Shown here piece after piece: positions 25,001-34,205 of a stretch of DNA of 64,000 nt. This stretch comes from Tenrec ecaudatus. Its lineage: Eukaryota > Chordata > Mammalia > Afrosoricida > Tenrecidae. Made by a program: the position numbers and the translations under genes. The first letter of the stretch is position 1. Each line of letters opens with the position of its first letter. Location: NCBI RefSeq assembly GCF_050624435.1, contig NC_134535.1, forward strand, positions 126,591,731 to 126,655,730. Direction: 5' to 3'. A model generated the notes under the pieces. The model saw only the letters and a program-made list of their open reading frames with translations. It made no database searches and had not been told where the DNA came from.

Positions 25001-25659
25001 ACTGAACTGGGAGCAGCAACCATGAGCTTGGGGGTGAAGTTTTGGTGATGTTACACTGGGAGAATTGCTCTCTTTTTCTTGCCTTTTCCTGTGTCTCCAC
25101 TTTTCTCTTCGTTTTTCTTCAATGGGCCTCCTTCCTTACTATTTACTTGTGATGTCTATGTCTTTCCTGACTCCTTCTCTCCTCTCTCAGGCCTTATCTC
25201 CCCCTCGGTCCGGTCCTAGGGCCAGTGCATTCACCCAGCACCAGACTCCTCTCTCCCTGGGACTCCTCTCTCCCTGGGACTCTGGTCAACATTCCTTCTT
25301 CCTCCATTGACCAAGTGCTTTGGGCACTGAGGGTCTCGGAGAGGGCTGGGGGCTGGGGTTCCTGCCCCCTCAAAGCTCTCCACCCCAGTAGGAGCTCACA
25401 GCTACATGGCCAGCCTAGAGAGAAAGGAGACCATGTGAGCAGAGAACTGGGCATCCAGCACATTCCAGTCCGCCTGCACCATGTCCCCTCCCCTTTCCCG
25501 GCCCAGGGGAAAGAGGGGGAACTGAATCTGTCCGGCTTACCTCTGCCTCCAGTCTCTTCCCCTGGCTGCTCGCACAGCTGTGTGTGTGTGAGGGCTTGAA
25601 GCCCAGTGGGGAGAGAGCTGTGTGGCTTCTGCAGGGATGATGTGCGCAAATGAAGAGAG
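13455..25659 (-). CDS. CD4: CD4, 5' part of gene (exons 1-3; rest outside window)
   Basis: T-cell surface glycoprotein CD4 is the co-receptor that binds MHC class II and brings the kinase Lck to the T-cell receptor. Exons seen: 1 (non-coding, about 25659-25541), 2 (13839-13734, coding from 13782) and 3 (13607-13455). Together they encode 67 codons plus one base. The predicted 25-residue signal peptide ([20 protein letters not shown] and on, ending ASLG) matches the human length. It is followed by the N-terminal half of Ig domain 1, starting KEVVLG, with the B-strand Cys (mature residue 16) and a core Trp. The ATG at 13782 sits in a GCCACCATGG context. Intron 1 is 11.7 kb and intron 3 exceeds 13.4 kb, in line with the human gene as I recall it. 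Domain 1 is strongly diverged from human. LAG3 lies upstream in the same direction. Confidence 0.93.
13734..13839 (-). CDS. CD4: CD4 exon 2 (5'UTR end and signal peptide)
   Basis: The acceptor ctcag precedes 13839 and the donor GTGAGT follows 13734. It contains 57 bases of 5'UTR and 49 coding bases from the ATG at 13782. A second ATG four bases downstream is out of frame. The UTR start (GCCCCGCCC) parallels the human exon 2 start. Confidence 0.92.
14020..14436 (+). repeat. AFRO-type repeat, 5'-truncated
   Basis: Ends with the family 3' hallmark (taacagcccccaataacaca, about 14399-14418), preceded by its conserved blocks. A short CCCCG simple repeat sits at about 14135-14155. It lies in CD4 intron 1. 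Confidence 0.8.
14437..16284. other. CD4 intron 1, largely unique sequence
   Basis: No gene is seen. About 15521-15655 resembles a MER5A-type hAT MITE (agcagtgattctcagaatgt start, GC-poor middle). The rest has no recognised feature. Frames up to 113 codons (15258-15599) show no domain or start context of note. Confidence 0.45.
16285..16475 (-). repeat. AfroSINE-type SINE, minus strand
   Basis: The reverse-complemented body (ccaactcatgacggcccccg) and head near 16440-16470 are recognisable. Diverged. Confidence 0.6.
16595..16795 (+). repeat. AfroSINE-type SINE, plus strand
   Basis: The head (gcagtggttaacgcgattgg, 16600-16619) gives an A-box-like segment. The body and the end (tatggcagtgggtttgggtt) follow the family layout. 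Confidence 0.75.
16828..17296 (+). repeat. Unclassified fragment followed by AFRO-type 3' end
   Basis: About 16828-16984 shares its start (gatggtgcctggctaccact) with 17548 onward and is part of an unnamed dispersed family. About 16985-17296 is an AFRO-type 3' end in plus orientation, ending gagcccccagtaacatgatt. Confidence 0.7.
17540..18350. repeat. Unclassified dispersed repeats
   Basis: 17548-17970 shares blocks with 16828-16984 and 21700-22085. About 18170-18260 looks like the 3' end of an old LINE (accgaattgtacatctaaaa). No gene is seen. Confidence 0.4.
18351..19048. other. CD4 intron 1 stretch with CA microsatellite
   Basis: No recognised gene. (CA)n at 18964-18999. The 112-codon minus frame at 18851-18513 has no recognisable domain and is treated as chance. 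Confidence 0.5.
19066..19277 (+). pseudogene. 7SL (SRP) RNA retrocopy, 3'-truncated and tailless
   Basis: About 212 bases match the 5' two-thirds of 7SL RNA almost exactly, from gccgggcgtggtggcgcgcg at 19066 to the cggaaacggagcaggt segment at about 19261-19276. The last third of the RNA is absent. There is no A-tail at the 3' end. The copy is bounded by a direct repeat (agaaactggatctct at 19051-19065 and again at 19279-19293). This fits the described class of tailless retropseudogenes. Its few mismatches suggest a fairly young insertion. It cannot make a full SRP RNA. Confidence 0.93.
19435..20290 (+). repeat. MLT1-like (MaLR) LTR split by a SPIN element
   Basis: 19435-19737 and 20198-20290 read as one MaLR-type solitary LTR. 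Typical blocks are gtgttagagattgaggtgtg near its start and the ctgaatctggacttctagcc block near its end. The SPIN element at 19738-20189 interrupts it. This is a relic of an LTR retrotransposon with no coding part. Confidence 0.7.
19738..20189. mobile_element. SPIN-family hAT element, 452 bp
   Basis: Begins with the SPIN-type terminal inverted repeat (cagtggttctcaacctgtgg) and ends with its diverged complement (ggaaggttaaataccacag). The flanking 8-mers ctttagag and ttttcgag agree at 6 of 8 bases, as expected for an hAT target duplication. It is non-autonomous, with no transposase frame. It sits inside an MLT1-like LTR in CD4 intron 1. Confidence 0.88.
20292..20824 (+). repeat. LTR-like dispersed repeat, family member 1
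   Basis: Starts TG and ends CA, with a TATA-like box (tgtatataaagc, about 20732) near the 3' end. The flanks repeat cagtgtg (20285-20291 and 20825-20831). It aligns by eye with 22205-22725 and, in reverse, 34206-34690. A solitary LTR is likely; the class is not verified. Confidence 0.55.
20850..21457. other. CD4 intron 1, no recognised feature
   Basis: Moderate-GC sequence. The 154-codon minus frame (21348-20884) has no recognisable domain. Confidence 0.4.
21458..21660 (+). repeat. AfroSINE-type SINE, plus strand
   Basis: The head (gagccttggcggtttggtga) and B-box-like segment (cagtttgaaccctccagctg) are clear. The body is diverged. Confidence 0.7.
21700..22085 (+). repeat. Unclassified dispersed repeat
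   Basis: Shares blocks with 16828-16984 and 17548-17970 (gtgggagaaaaatggggg; ggagggttaggaaacagga). Ends in an A-rich stretch at about 22075-22095. Confidence 0.45.
22205..22725 (+). repeat. LTR-like dispersed repeat, family member 2
   Basis: Same family as 20292-20824. Shared blocks include gtgtggagacccctgcc, a TATA-like ctataaaac near 22657, and the end ggactaacaca. Confidence 0.55.
22950..23960. promoter_or_regulatory. Intronic CpG island in CD4 intron 1
   Basis: About 1 kb of very GC-rich, CpG-dense sequence about 1.6-2.7 kb downstream of CD4 exon 1. Such CpG density normally marks an unmethylated promoter or a recent GC-rich insertion. Frames of up to 332 codons (23093-24091, plus) and 211 codons (23860-23225, minus) overlap in all directions. 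They are Pro/Arg/Gly/Ala-rich, which is what stop-poor GC DNA gives by chance. A Runx-type core TGTGGTT occurs at 23768-23774. The CD4 silencer is known to lie in intron 1, but I cannot equate it with this island. Confidence 0.6.
23961..25540. other. CD4 intron 1, promoter-proximal part
   Basis: Unique-looking sequence between the CpG island and exon 1. No exon or repeat is recognised. The perfect 18-bp tandem at about 25246-25279 (gactcctctctccctggg twice) is noted. In other mammals the CD4 silencer lies in this general part of intron 1. Confidence 0.4.
25541..25659 (-). other. CD4: CD4 exon 1 (5'UTR)
   Basis: The minus strand from about 25659 reads CTCTCTTCATTTGCGCACAT and continues to GGCAGAG before a GTAAGC donor at 25540. 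The start, the TGCAGAAG block, the CTCCCCACTGGGCT block and the CCTCACACA block match the human CD4 exon 1 as I recall it. The 5' end is placed by that match, not by transcript data. Confidence 0.82.
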
Positions 25660-25760
25660 ACAGGAAGTCGTGAGGCGGCCCACACCCCAGGCCTGGGCCA
25701 ACCCTCCACCCCCCATGTCACCATTTTAGGGTTAGGGTCACCACCCGCTGGCTTTGGGGA
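25660..25760 (-). promoter_or_regulatory. CD4: CD4 promoter region
   Basis: Directly upstream of exon 1 is an ETS-type site (ACTTCCTG, complement of 25661-25668), followed upstream by a G-rich tract (complement of about 25708-25720) suited to MAZ/Sp factors. There is no TATA box and no CpG island here, as is typical for CD4 promoters. Factor assignments are inference. Confidence 0.55.
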
Positions 25761-26339
25761 GACATGTCAAAGCCAAAACTGCCAGCATGAAGGGAAAAAG
25801 TTCAGTGAGCCAGGCTAGAGGCCAGAGCGGCACTGCCACAGGTGGGTGCCATGAGAAAGATTGTGGCGGAGATACTGCCAGCGAGCGAGCAGCCTGGGTT
25901 CTGGAGAGAGTCGTGGGAGGCAGGCTGGGGCAGATGAGAGCTGCTGGAGCAAGCTGAAACAGTTACCTGGTCTAGAGCTTCAGATCAACTGTCCAGGGGG
26001 CCTCCGCCAGGGCGTGTTAGGGAGGACGATACCAGGGACGGCCAGGCGCCTCAGTCTCTGGCAACGTGCAGATGTTTGTCTCTGGTCTAGATCTCCCACG
26101 AGCTCTAGATGCGTGTAGCAGACATCTCCACTCGTTCATCAGACATGGCAAACCCAAGTAAACACCCCAAACTAAATTTACCATCTGTACACTACCGCTC
26201 TGCAAACCTGCTTCTGCTTCCAGTGTCCCGCTCAGGGAAGGCCTCGCCCTCCATTGCGCTGCTCAAGCGGAGACATTGGGTGTAATACTTTCTTCTTCTT
26301 CACCCAACCCTTCCCAGATATTGATTTACTAGTCTCTGT
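25761..26339. other. Upstream of CD4, no recognised feature
   Basis: No gene or repeat is recognised. Confidence 0.35.
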
Positions 26340-26430
26340 GGACCTTAAGGTTCCTGAGTGTGCCAGTGGTTTGCACTCATCTGTTAACTTAGAGGTTGGT
26401 GGTTCGAATCCTCTACCCCGGTTATGCTGC
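26340..26430 (+). repeat. AfroSINE-type head fragment
   Basis: Only the tRNA-like head with a B-box-like segment (ggtggttcgaatcctctacc) is clear. Confidence 0.5.
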
Positions 26431-26939
26431 CCACTGCCACCAATCCAATCCCAGGTGCCACCATCACTCTCTCTGTGCCTGAGAGACGGTTCCTGCCTCC
26501 TCCCTGGCCTCCTAGCTCTATTTTGCCTCCCCCAAGCCTTTCTTACAGTAGTCTGAGTGATCGTGTAAAGATACAAGTATGGTCCCGTCATTTCCCTGCT
26601 AAAACCCTGAAAAACTCACAACAGAGCTGCTGGAATGTAAATTGGCGCAAGCTCTATGGCAGCCATTTGGAAGATAATAGAATTTTCACGAGCTGTGTGA
26701 AGCCCTCTCCTGTGTCAGAATATGAGCTACACTTACCTCTGACTGGAGCATTTCCAGTTCCAGGAAGTCACGCGTGTGAAACGACTTATCAACAAGTGTT
26801 TTGATTGCAGCCTTGTCGGGGGTGAGTGGCAGGCGCTTAGAGACCACCTCAGCTGTGAGGGACTGCTGTGTGCGTACTGCAGTTCATATTGGCCCCCTGG
26901 GACAGCTCCATAGGCTTTTCTCCAAAGGCTGGGACCTTC
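26431..26939. repeat. Possible L2 fragment, otherwise unique
   Basis: About 26560-26620 resembles L2 (catttccctgctaaaaccct). The rest is not recognised. Confidence 0.35.
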
Positions 26940-27115
26940 GTGGGGGAGCCTGGGGACAGGTCAAGTAGGTGTTTTACTGTCAACCTCAAGGTGGATGGTT
27001 CAAACCCACCAACTGCTTCAAGGGCGAAAGATGAGATTATTTGTCCCCATCTTACTGCCTCAGGCTTCTTGTATGGGGTCACGACTTGATGGCAGTGTGT
27101 CTTGTTTTTAAATCT
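26940..27115 (+). repeat. AfroSINE-type SINE, plus strand
   Basis: The B-box-like segment (gatggttcaaacccaccaac), the body and the end (cgacttgatggcagtgtgtc) are recognisable. Confidence 0.75.
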
Positions 27116-27126
27116 TTACATGAGCA

Positions 27127-27230
27127 GATCACCAGGTCTCCCTCCCTGGACCCGCTGAGTGGTGTCGAACCATCCAACCTCTCAGTTAGCAGCCAAACCC
27201 TTAACCATTGTACCACCAGGGCGCCTTAAG
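27127..27230 (-). repeat. AfroSINE-type SINE fragment, minus strand
   Basis: The reverse-complemented head (ttaaccattgtaccaccagg, 27201-27220) is clear. It faces the plus-strand copy ending at 27115. Confidence 0.75.
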
Positions 27231-27309
27231 ACGGGATGAGTTAAATACAATGTGGCAGTAAAATAAATAAAATATTCCAAACCACATAATCTGATGCAGT
27301 CTTTTGTTT

Positions 27310-28005
27310 TTTAATGAGACATTCTTAAAGTACTGAAGTGGAGCAATCTCCAAGAGAGATTGATAATGAAAAACGTCATACTGGCATGCAGCAGCAAACT
27401 ACCAGAGAGGGTGATGGGACCAGGCCCAAGCCGAGCTTTGTCGACCCCCTCCCCAGAAGAATGGAATTCAGAGGACAGCACTGAAGCTATGGCCTGGGGA
27501 GAGTGGCAGGTCTGTCCAGAACACACAGGTGGGAGCTAAGAGGGAAAAAGAGAGAGCGAGAGAGGACCTCATCATGGCCCACCAAGCCCCAGGGACGACA
27601 TCCCTGCTCAGAGCAGCCAATGCAGAGAGACCCATAGGGCCGGACCAATCATGAGACACGACATTCCCTCACTGACCCAAAGCGCTACGGGGACTGCACT
27701 GGAGACACTGGGCAGAAAGTGTGCCTGGTCTGCCCCACGCACAGGGGGTGGAGCGTGAAGGGAGTGCAACAGGGCAGCAAGGGGAGCAAAGTAACCAAGT
27801 CCCCAGGAATCCTGAAGATAGGCTTCTGACTCGGGGACAGGGCTTGGCCCCTCATCACACTTGATCAGAAAACACACACAAGGGTCAGCAGACAGACCTG
27901 GAACTATCTATCCGTGTTTTTTTGTTTTTGTGTTTCTTTCATCCTATGTCTATCTATGTAAGATAGGCAGGACGAACAATCCCGAGGAGAAAACAACTGG
28001 GTCCG
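27310..28005 (+). repeat. Unclassified sequence leading into an AFRO-type repeat
   Basis: May be a longer 5' part of the AFRO-type element that starts recognisably near 28008, or a separate repeat. No gene is seen. Confidence 0.35.
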
Positions 28006-29492
28006 TGGTCCTGGGGAGACATGGGAGGATGAGGAGTGGAGAGGCAGTGGGGAGCCAGCAAACCCAGGGATGAGGGAACAACAAGAGATCTAAAAATGAT
28101 GGTGAGGAGGCCTGGTGGGGTTTGATCAAGTGCAATGTATACAAGAGGAAGTACTGAGAGTTGAATGGAGGTGAACATGATAGTGGGACAGGAGGAAAGT
28201 GAAAGGAAATAGAGAAAAGGAGTTGGGAGCAAAAGCTATTTATAGAGGTAAAGTTATTAATATATATGTAAATATATTAATGTATAATGAAAGGGATAGA
28301 GGCCAATGTACATATACATGTATGTTAAGTATTAAGGTAGCAGATGGACTTTGGGCCTCTACACAAAAGGCCCTAAACACAAGAACGCTTTGTTCTAATA
28401 ACCTGGCACTCTGTTTTGTTTTGTTTTTCCACCTGGCTCACCTTCCTTGACACGATCGCTGAAGACAAATGTGTGCATAAGCAAATGTGGTGAAGAAAGC
28501 TGATGGTGCCTGGCTATCAAAAGATATAGCGTCTGGGGTCTTAACAGCTTGAAGGTGAACAAGCGTCCATCTAGCAGGGAAGCAATAAGTCCACATGGAA
28601 GAAGCACACCAGCCTGTGTGATCATGAGGTGTCCACGGGATCAGGAATCAAGTATCAAAAGATCCAAAACAAACAATTGATGTGAATGAGGGGGGTTGGA
28701 GTGGAAACCTAAAGCCCATCTATAGATAATTGGACATCTCCCTCCACAGAAGGGTTACAAGAAAGGGACAGGGTGCAGTTTAGCAACGACAAAACACACA
28801 TCATTCCACATAAGGACACACAGCGGTTCTTTACTTGTGGGTCGAGACCCCTTTGGGGTCACCGGATTCATAACAGTAGCAAAATTACAGTTATGAAGTC
28901 ATGAAGACAGTAATTTTACGATTGGGGGTCACCACAGCATGAGGGTCACTGCATGAGGAAGGTTGAGAACCACTGCTCTAGTTCCTGAACGCTTCCTCCC
29001 CCACTACCATGACCCAGTTCTACCTTACAAATCCGGCTAGACCAGAGTACACACATTGGTACAGATAAAAACTATGGACACCATGGAATTCAGGACAAAT
29101 AAAACCCTCAGGAACAGTAGTGGGAGTAGCGACATCATGAGGGTAGGGGGACGGTGAAGGCGGGGAGGGGGGAGAAAGGAGGGAACCCATCCCAAGGTTG
29201 GCTATATAGCTCCCCCCCCAGGGGGACGAATGACAGACCTGTGGGTGAAGGGAGACAATGGACAGTGTAAGACACGAAATAACAACAATAATATCTAATT
29301 GATCAAGGATTCCTGAGGGTGGGAGGGTGGGAGAAGGAGGGGGAAGAAAAGAGGAGCTGATACCAAGGGCTCCAGTAGAAAGAAAATGCTTTGGCAATGT
29401 TGATGGCAGCATATGTACAAGTGTGCTTCATACAACTGAATGATGGATTGCCATAAGACTTGTAAGAGCGCCCAGCGAAATGATTTTAAAAA
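28006..29492 (+). mobile_element. Long AFRO-type repeat containing a SPIN element
   Basis: From a 5' end matching the complement of the 8435-10010 element (ggggagacatgggaggatga) to the 3' hallmark (gcccagcgaaatgatttt, about 29470-29487). Interrupted by the SPIN element at 28821-28975. Confidence 0.82.
28821..28975. mobile_element. SPIN-family hAT MITE, 155 bp
   Basis: The ends are cagcggttctttacttgtgg and ggttgagaaccactg. The middle (ggattcataacagtagcaaa) matches the 3' part of the 452-bp copy, so this is an internally deleted derivative. The 8-bp flanks do not match clearly. Inserted in an AFRO-type repeat. Confidence 0.88.
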
Positions 29493-29700
29493 ATCATTTT
29501 ATTGGGGGCTCGTACAATTCTTATCACAATCCATACATCCATCCACTGTGTCAAGAACATATGTACATTTGTTGCCATCATCATTCTCAAAACATTTGCT
29601 TTCTACTTGAGCCCTAAAATGATTTTTGTTTGTTTTTAATAAATCATTTTATTGGGGCTCATACAACTCTTATCACAATCCATACATACATCAATTAAAA
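29492..29700 (-). repeat. Two AFRO-type 3'-end fragments, minus orientation
   Basis: 29492-29616 and about 29632-29695 are both short 5'-truncated copies starting at the poly(T) end. The first abuts the tail of the plus-strand copy ending at 29492, giving a long inverted repeat. Confidence 0.85.
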
Positions 29701-30521
29701 TGATTTTTTAATGAAAAATGTCCGTTCAACATTGCTCCCGTGCGTTCAAAATATGCAAAAGGGGATGAAGAGGCCGCACTGGCGAACAAAACCAAACGAA
29801 CCCGTCAGACATTCCTCTAGGAGGGTGTTCTTGGCTGTTATTGGAATAAAGGAGCCTGCCCAACCTTGCTTCTGCGGGGCGAACAGGAGTCACACGCTGC
29901 TCCCACGTCCCTCGCAGACCCCGCTCATGCACGCCTGCTCGTGCTCTGCAGAGAGCACCTCTGGAAGGCTCCATTGAACCGAGAAGACTGGCTGTCTCTA
30001 GGGCCCGGCAGCTGGCGGACCGAGGAAGAAGGGGTGGGAGATGTAACCTACCAGACCTTTAAAAGTTGGTACCCTGTGCCCCTATCACCAAGTAAATAAT
30101 CTTTTTCAGTCAAGGGGAACCTGTATATAGGAAGTCTCCAGTGGTTTCCCATTTCTTGAAAGCCCAAAATTCAAAATGTGTCGCAGGCCCTGGGTGAGCT
30201 GGCTCGTGGGACCGTCACCGCTGGCCTCTTGAACTTGGCACCCTGCAACACACACACTTGGCCGGGCTTCCTTCCGTTCCTCAAAGGCACCACGGTCCCT
30301 TCCACCCTGGTCTGTGTACAAACTGTGGTCAAAGGACGGCGGAGCGAGGAGGGAGGGCGAAGGGCTTCCTGTGCGTCTAGAGCTGCCCTGAGCTTTCAGC
30401 CTGTTCTCTGAACCTCTGTCACTGCTAGTTAGCTGCCTTCACATTGGTTCTGATTGAGTCAAGAGTTTTTTTATTAGAACTAAAGATTGGAGAAATTTTC
30501 AAACCCATGTTCATTCATTAT
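29701..30521. other. Unique-looking intergenic stretch
   Basis: No gene or repeat is recognised. The small frames have no supporting features. Confidence 0.4.
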
Positions 30522-30690
30522 TTTTTTAATCAACTTATTGGGGGGGGCTCATACAACTCTTATCACAATCCATACAGACATCAGTTGTGTCAAGCACATT
30601 TGTACATTCGTTACCTTCATCATTCTCAAAACATTTGCTCTCTACGTTAGGCCCCGGCATTGGCTCCTCATTTTTACCCTCTCTTCATTC
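30522..30690 (-). repeat. AFRO-type 3'-end fragment
   Basis: T-run, then the reverse-complemented hallmark (30530-30560) and following block. Confidence 0.82.
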
Positions 30691-30717
30691 ATTTATTAAA
30701 AAAATTAGAATAGGGTC

Positions 30718-30825
30718 AGTATGTTGTCTGTTATCAAGTTGCTTCCAATTCAGGGCAACCCTATAAGATAGAGTAAAAACATAAAAAGACCGAGTACCAC
30801 CCCGTAGAGTTTCCTGGACAATCAT
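30718..30825 (-). repeat. AfroSINE-type fragment, minus strand
   Basis: Reverse-complemented body (ccaattcagggcaaccctat; cgtagagtttcctgga). The head is missing. Confidence 0.6.
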
Positions 30826-30903
30826 CTTTTAATTTTGTTTCCAACTTTCATTGTGGTTTGAGTGAAGGTTTACAGAGCAAATCAGTCTTCTCTTCTTTTT
30901 ATT

Positions 30904-31440
30904 TATTTTAATAAATCATTTCATCAGGGCTCTCTCAGCTCTTATCACAATCCATACATCCATCGTATCAAGCACACTTGTACATATGTTGCCATCAACA
31001 TATCCGAAACATTTTCTTTCTACTGGAGCCCTCGATATCAGCGCCTCTTTTTACCCCTCCCCTCTCATGATCCCTTGATAATGTATAAATTATTTTTATT
31101 TTCATAGTCTACACCGTCCACCGCCTCCCTTCACCCACGTTTCTGTTGCTCATCCCCCAACAAATCAGTTTCCCACTCAACAATTTAGACACGTTTATAG
31201 CGTGCCATAGATTGCGATCCCCAGTGTACCATCAGCTCTCTCGCTTCCTCCTGGGATTCCTGTTTCCATCCTGCCTCCTTCCCTATGCCTGGTGGTCCTC
31301 TGAATGATGTCCATGGGCAGGCACGGCCCTTTTGAGTTCTCGAGGTTGGTTATTGAGAAGCGCTTCCCGTCCCTAGTTACCCATCCTGTAGACCTCTCCA
31401 ATGTTGAGCTACAGGGATGGGTTCATTCCCAAACCTGACA
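30904..31440 (-). repeat. AFRO-type repeat, truncated
   Basis: Starts with the reverse-complemented 3' end (ttaataaatcatttcatcag) and continues for about 540 bp. Confidence 0.75.
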
Positions 31441-32355
31441 CCTGACAAAGACTATACACGAGGAGTTCCACTAGTTTCTATATGACCCAATTAAAAAAAA
31501 TTATTATTTCAGCTCTATCTGACCCATAAACCTATATTTATTTTTATTATTTTGAGTTTTGTTCCATGTGTTTCTACCACTCTGCTGGGATCTCCTCTGC
31601 TGGAATTTCCTTCCATGGAAGTCTGGTACCGTTTAGTTCTTCAGGTCATTGAGTGGTGCAGACTGATGCTCATGTGGCCCATTAGTCCTTTGGACTATTT
31701 CCACGTGCCTTTAATTTTTTTCTCTCTTCTTTGCGCTAGACAGGGAGAGGACAGTAACAGCCCCTTAGAAGACTGCTCACAAGCTACCTAGACCCCAGTC
31801 TTACTCACAGAAGAATGTACAACATTATCTTTGTGAACGATGTTACTCCAATTGACCTTGATGTGTCCCAATACTATAGATCCACGCCCCTGGGCCCACT
31901 GAGTCATTCCCTCTTCGTGTTTGGTTATGGCTAAAGTTTACATACCCCCCTGACGCATTGTTTGCTCTGTTATTTGGATGTGTTTACAACACATATAAAC
32001 ATGTTGACAGAAATACCATCTGCTGAGCCTAGATAAGGCCATGAGTTATGGCTCCTTTCACATACTCATCTCACCGGCTCGTCCTGCCGGTCTGCCTGTG
32101 TTTCCACCGTCTCGTCCTGCCGGTCTGCCTGTGTTTCTCCCTGTGGATCGTGGCTTGTAGCTGCTGCTATTGCAGGATTGAGGAGTGGTATTCATCTTTG
32201 CCATCTGTCACTCTTGTGCACCCCTCAGCGTTTCTGTAGTGCTCCTGGGTTGGTTGACCCTTATTGTAGGGTTCCTTTCATTTCACGCAAAGGAATATGG
32301 GTCTGATTTCTAGTTAAGTTATTTTCTTTGCTCTCCCTTACCATGCCTAATCACC

Positions 32356-32357
<2 letters not shown>

Positions 32358-32421
<64 letters not shown>
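32358..32421. repeat. (AT)n microsatellite, 64 bp
   Basis: Uninterrupted AT dinucleotide run, able to form a cruciform. Confidence 0.97.
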
Positions 32422-32422
<1 letters not shown>

Positions 32423-32699
32423 CTGAATGGAACTCATTCCTTGAATTTTTATGATACTGAGCTCAATATAATATCCCCCAAGTTTGTCCACAGTGCGAAG
32501 CACTTCAGAGATCCTTCATTCTTCAGTGGTGCATAATATGCCACTGGATGTGTGTCCCATAGTTTGTCTACCCATTCATCCACTGAGGGGCACTTGGGTT
32601 GTTGCCACGCCTTTGTCATTGTGAATAGTGCTGCAGTGAGCATGGGTTCCAGATACCTCTTCATGTCCTAACTCTTATTTCTTTGGGATGTATACCTAG

Positions 32700-32878
32700 T
32701 AGTGGGCCCTGTCAGCTGAGCGGTGGACTGCAAGGTTGGCTGTTCAAACCTACCAGCTGCTTTGAAGGACAAAGATGAGACTCTCTGTTCCCATAAAGAT
32801 GTACAGCCTCAGAAGCCCTATCTAGGGTGCCAATGAGTCAAAAGCAACTTGATGGCTGTGGGTTTGTTTATTGAGGTT
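32700..32878 (+). repeat. AfroSINE-type SINE, plus strand
   Basis: The head (agctgagcggtggactgcaa), B-box-like segment (ctgttcaaacctaccagctg) and 3' body are recognisable. Confidence 0.75.
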
Positions 32879-32882
32879 TTTA

Positions 32883-34000
32883 AAATATTATTATTATTAA
32901 TCATTTTATTGGGAGACTCTTACAAACCGTTTTTTAAACAAATTTTATAGCAATCCATCGTTCAATTGTATTAAGCACACTTGAACATATGTTGCTATCA
33001 ATGTTTTCAAAATATTTTCTTTTTATTTGAGCCCTTGGTATCAGCTCCTCTGTTGTCCCCTCCCTCCCTCGGGAATCCTTGATCAATTATATATCGTTGT
33101 TGCTTTTTCATGTCTTGCACTGTGCGTTGTCTCCCTTCACCCACATTTCTGTTATTCATCTCCCTACAAGGGGCTATATATCCAACCTTGTGATGGGGTC
33201 CCCTTTTGCCCCTGCCACCATCACCATCCCCCCTAACTTCAGGTATCTGTCCTGAATTCCATTTGTCAAGAGCTATTATCTGTACCAATGTGTGTACTCT
33301 GGCCTAACTGGATTTGTAAGGTAGAACTGGGTCATGGTATTGAGGGGGGGGACGGGGGAGCAGGTGGAGGAAGCCTTCAGGAACTACAAGTATGATGTGC
33401 GTTGCCTCGGTGCTATCCTGTCCCTTCCTTGTGACCCTTCTGTGAGGGGATGTCCAATTGTCTACAGATGACTTTGGGCCTCCACTTCAATCCCCCTCAT
33501 TCACATCTATGTAATTGTTTGTTTTGGATCTTTTGATACTGATCCCTGATCCCATGGACACCTCATGATCACACAGGCTGGTCTGCTTCTTCCACATGGG
33601 CTTATTTGCTTCCCTGCTAGATGGCTCCTTATTTAACTTCAGGCCTTTAAGACCCCAGACACTATATCTTTTGTTAGCTGGGCACCATCAGCTTTCTTCT
33701 CCACATTTGCTTATGCACCCGCTTTGTCTACAGTGATAGTGTTGGGAAGGTAAGCATCACAGAATGCCAGGTTATTGAAACAAAGTGTTCTTGTGTTTAG
33801 GGAGGCCTTGAGTAGAGGCCCAAAGTCCATCTGCTATCTTAATACTTAACATATAAATATACGTACATTGGCCTCTATCCCTTTTGTTATATATTAATAT
33901 ATTTACATATAAACATGCCTATAGCTATACCTCTATAAATATTTTTTGCTTCCTAGTTCTTTCCTCTATTTCCATTCATCTTCCATTTTTTTAAGGTTTT
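32883..34000 (-). repeat. AFRO-type repeat, minus orientation
   Basis: From the reverse-complemented 3' end (attaatcattttattgggag, 32896-32915) through all the internal blocks to about 34000. Confidence 0.82.
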
Positions 34001-34038
34001 TTGGTTTTGATCTGGGAAGGATCAGACGGCATTTCTAT

Positions 34039-34128
34039 GTCCAGCTTTTAAGGAAGCGGCATACTATTGGCAACAGTGTTGCAGTCCAGCTTTTAAGGAA
34101 GCGGCATACTATTGGCAACAGTGTTGCA
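34039..34128. repeat. Perfect 45-bp tandem duplication
   Basis: Two identical 45-bp units (34039-34083 and 34084-34128), each starting gtccagcttttaaggaagcg. They lie in decayed LINE sequence. Confidence 0.95.
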
Positions 34129-34205
34129 GTCCCAGCAACAGTACGTGAGCGTTTCCATCTCCCTACACCCTTACTTACTGTTTTCTGACTTACTGAACTT
34201 TGCTC

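Larger units (their letters stand above)
31450..34205 (-). repeat. LINE-derived region (L1-like 3' part), antisense, with insertions
   Basis: About 32420-32706 resembles an L1 3' region in reverse (ctacccattcatccactgag; ttgtgaatagtgctgcagtg). The sequence resumes at about 34005-34200 (cggcatttctatgtccagct). In between lie an AfroSINE and an AFRO-type repeat. The AT microsatellite and the 45-bp tandem duplication lie in this element. Confidence 0.55.

Noticed and set aside
34039-34128. CRISPR-like or satellite array
   Set aside because: Only two abutting identical units without spacers, inside a LINE, in a mammalian genome.
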